Source of the DNA: Rikenellaceae bacterium
Lineage (GTDB): Bacteria > Bacteroidota > Bacteroidia > Bacteroidales > Rikenellaceae
NCBI GenBank assembly: GCA_015059735.1
Contig: SUZX01000008.1
Span: forward strand, 1 to 64,000
Reading direction: 5' to 3'
DNA length: 64,000 bases
The translations under genes and the position numbers were made by a program. Below, in pieces: positions 62,402 to 64,000 of the stretch. Every line of letters begins with the position of its first letter. Positions within the stretch are counted from its first letter, which is position 1. The notes under the pieces were generated by a model. The model saw only the letters and a program-made list of their open reading frames with translations, did not search any database and had not been told where the DNA came from.

Positions 62402-63526
62402 ATGCAACAACGATTTTTGTGCCTGATAATATGGATATGGGTGCTCTTTACATCCTTTCTCAATCCTGCGAATGCAACCGAAAAAATTTCAACCGCTCCA
62501 CGCACCCAAGCATGGTATCGGGAGCAAGTACACGAATTGGCCGCCAAGCACAAAATCCCACTGATTCAGATAGCATACAAAACCCCCGATTGTTATATTC
62601 AGTTCGAATCGGCACAATTTGACTTTGTTTCCGCAACAAAAGATTGTTCGACAATCTATTTGAGCTGCTCGATCAGCAAGGTGGTTTTCAGTTATATAAT
62701 CCTAAGGCTCTACGATCTCGGAATCATCGACCTCGACAAGCCGCTGTGGGAGTATTCGGGCAGTGTCGAAGAGCGGTTTCGCAACGCCTACAACGACTCC
62801 GAACGGAGTGAGCAGAATGTTCGGTGGGCGAAAATGATCACTGCTCGCATGATCTTGACCCACACCACCGGTTTACCCCGTTGGGCTTCGAATTGGGGAG
62901 AGAAAAGCCCCTCAGAAACGGCCAAACTCAGATTTGCATGGACTCCCGATACGGGATTTCGCTACTCAAACGAGGCGATGTGGTATTTGCAACGGGTGGT
63001 GGAGAAGATCACCGGATTATCTCTCGAACAATTGGCACGCAAATACGTTCTCGATCCGTTGGGCATGGCCGACACCAGTTTCGAGTGGCGAGAGGCTTAT
63101 CGACAAACTGCCGCATCGAGTTATAACGCCAACTTGGAGTGTCTTGGTCAATCGGCGCAAATCGCAAGTTGCAGTGCCTATTCCATGCGCACCAACGTCA
63201 AGGATTTCGGCCGTTTCATCGAGGCGCTCATGGAGGGCAAACTCCTAAAACCCGAAACCCATCGGATGATGATTTCGCCATGCCGCCATACGGGCGGAGC
63301 TTGTCAATACTACGGGTTGGGAATCCAAGTCATGCCCAACATCGGGCTTGATTGCGGGCCGGTATGGGTACACAGCGGCTCGGCAAGAGGATTTCGCTGC
63401 CGCTTTTGGGTACTTCCCAAGCAGAAAACATGGTTTATCTACTTCACCAACAGCGCAAACGGGCGCAAAATTCACCCCGAATTAGTACGATTATTCCTGC
63501 CCGAATACAGCGGAACGGAATTTTAA
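62402..63526 (+). CDS. Exported serine hydrolase, beta-lactamase/esterase class C fold
   Basis: The 374-residue protein has a signal peptide (MQQRFLCLIIWIWVLFTSF). The class C beta-lactamase / penicillin-binding fold is supported by the SxxK motif in SCSISKVVF (nucleophile Ser and Lys), the YxN motif as YSN in FRYSNEAMW, and HSG in VWVHSGSARGF replacing KTG. This set fits esterase or peptidase members rather than true beta-lactamases. It has about ten cysteines, unusual for the family, suggesting several disulfides in the periplasm. It is probably cotranscribed with uvrC, although no functional link is evident. Confidence 0.88.
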   Translation: MQQRFLCLIIWIWVLFTSFLNPANATEKISTAPRTQAWYREQVHELAAKHKIPLIQIAYKTPDCYIQFESAQFDFVSATKDCSTIYLSCSISKVVFSYIILRLYDLGIIDLDKPLWEYSGSVEERFRNAYNDSERSEQNVRWAKMITARMILTHTTGLPRWASNWGEKSPSETAKLRFAWTPDTGFRYSNEAMWYLQRVVEKITGLSLEQLARKYVLDPLGMADTSFEWREAYRQTAASSYNANLECLGQSAQIASCSAYSMRTNVKDFGRFIEALMEGKLLKPETHRMMISPCRHTGGACQYYGLGIQVMPNIGLDCGPVWVHSGSARGFRCRFWVLPKQKTWFIYFTNSANGRKIHPELVRLFLPEYSGTEF

Positions 63527-63546
63527 CGCATTTTTTTGCGATTTTT

Positions 63547-63577
63547 TTTGCGTTTAACTATTTTTTTTATACCTTTG
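63547..63577 (+). promoter_or_regulatory. Consensus promoter of tRNA-Leu
   Basis: TTTG (63547-63550), 19 bases, TACCTTTG (63570-63577): an exact match to the Bacteroidota consensus, 22 bases before the tRNA. Confidence 0.75.
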
Positions 63578-63599
63578 CTGTCCCGATTCGAAAGGTAAT

Positions 63600-63683
63600 G
63601 CCCGGATGGCGGAATCGGTAGACGCGTTGGTCTCAAACACCAATGTCAGCAATGACGTGCCGGTTCGACCCCGGCTCCGGGTA
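63600..63683 (+). tRNA. tRNA-Leu (anticodon CAA)
   Basis: The acceptor arms GCCCGGA (63600-63606) and TCCGGGT (63676-63682) pair, with one G.T pair. The anticodon loop CTCAAAC carries CAA (63634-63636) between TTGGT and ACCAA. A long variable arm marks class II, followed by the T-arm with GGTTCGACCCC. CCA is not encoded. Confidence 0.95.
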
Positions 63684-63688
63684 CTGAA

Positions 63689-63718
63689 AGAGAAGTTCTT
63701 GCGAACTTCTCTTTTTTG
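63689..63718 (+). terminator. Terminator after tRNA-Leu
   Basis: AGAGAAGTTC (63689-63698) pairs with 63703-63712 around TTGC, followed by six T. Confidence 0.85.
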
Positions 63719-63798
63719 TTGTATCTACAACACATACATCTCCGACCCTATCCCCTACCAAAAGTCGGTTTATTGAGGTTGGAACCAGCCTGCACCGC

Positions 63799-63830
63799 AA
63801 AAAAAAGAGGAGAGCCCGAAAGCTCTCCTC
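63799..63830 (-). terminator. Terminator of the gene at the right edge
   Basis: GAGGAGAGC (63807-63815) pairs with 63822-63830. On the minus strand the stem is followed by a run of eight T. It lies 24 bases past the stop of the partial CDS. Confidence 0.8.
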
Positions 63831-63853
63831 AAATATCAAAGTGTCAAATTGAA

Positions 63854-64000
63854 TTACTCCAAAGTGAAGGTATCATCCATCCAACCCATCAACTGACCCA
63901 AAGAAACATACGGTGCGTAATCAAACGTAAACGTTTTATCAGCATCCGAGTAATATGTCCATGTCGGATCTGGATCTAAGAAAAGTGATATCATACCATA
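63854..64000 (-). CDS. C-terminal end of an unknown protein (continues beyond window)
   Basis: The minus-strand frame is open from the right edge to TAA at 63854-63856 and gives the last 48 residues of a protein. They are rich in aromatic and acidic residues (FLDPDPTWTYYSDADKTF) and end DDTFTLE. A strong terminator just downstream supports that this is a real 3' end. The product cannot be identified from this piece. Confidence 0.6.
   Translation of the reverse strand, partial: YGMISLFLDPDPTWTYYSDADKTFTFDYAPYVSLGQLMGWMDDTFTLE

Noticed and set aside
1..64000. Prophage, insertion sequence or integrative element
   Set aside because: No transposase, integrase, phage structural or conjugation gene was found; almost all genes are housekeeping or envelope functions.

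Overview
The window looks like the chromosome of an anaerobic gut-type Bacteroidota, most likely order Bacteroidales and possibly an Alistipes-like Rikenellaceae; the genus is an inference. Support comes from repeated promoter elements of the TTTG-N19/20-TAnnTTTG type, near absence of Shine-Dalgarno sites, and Bacteroidota-specific families: a Porin_10-like outer-membrane protein, DUF4923-like and GIN/DUF2807-like proteins, PspC/PadR modules, FKBP-like lipoproteins and a thiamin TonB receptor paired with a PnuC-family transporter. No prophage, insertion sequence, CRISPR array or rRNA was seen.

Layout. 1-5.1 kb: the end of a beta-helix surface protein, then (minus strand) phosphatidylserine synthase, a porin-like protein and a lytic transglycosylase. 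5.2-17.4 kb (plus): manC-murF, a MazG-like hydrolase, an OPT peptide transporter with two tandem peptidase T genes (one cytosolic, one with a signal peptide), nadE, a DUF4923-like protein and a GH20 hexosaminidase lipoprotein. 17.5-29.5 kb: a nearly complete purine operon purE-L-C-F-M-N-H-D followed by folD. 29.6-32.7 kb (minus): a TPP riboswitch controlling a TonB receptor and a PnuC/PnuT transporter. 32.8-36 kb (minus): two FKBP-like lipoproteins, one with a tyrosine/glycine-rich insert, and a DMT permease. 36.1-36.35 kb: a rod-shaped 6S-like RNA.

36.8-47.1 kb (minus) is one operon for the whole de novo pyrimidine pathway to orotidylate and UMP: pyrC-carA-carB-pyrK-pyrD-pyrF-(thioredoxin-like)-pyrE-pyrB. 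Then come dsbD, a glycosyltransferase, pfkA with an adenosine-kinase-like gene, a PspC-PadR-GIN-PspC regulatory operon, a ZIP transporter with a Na/Ca exchanger, tRNA-Ser, a second DMT permease, the rpsF-rpsR-rplI operon, uvrC with a serine hydrolase, tRNA-Leu and the 3' end of one more gene.

The most interesting signals lie in the nucleotide operons. The pyrimidine operon has a consensus promoter, a 40-codon leader ORF with a U6 run, and a terminator whose 5' arm contains the leader stop codon. This layout closely resembles the UTP-sensing attenuator of enterobacterial pyrBI. The purine operon has a comparable promoter, short ORF and terminator-like hairpin before purE. In addition, CarA has Gly where the catalytic glutaminase Cys should be, and PyrB carries a PyrI-like four-cysteine zinc module at its C terminus.
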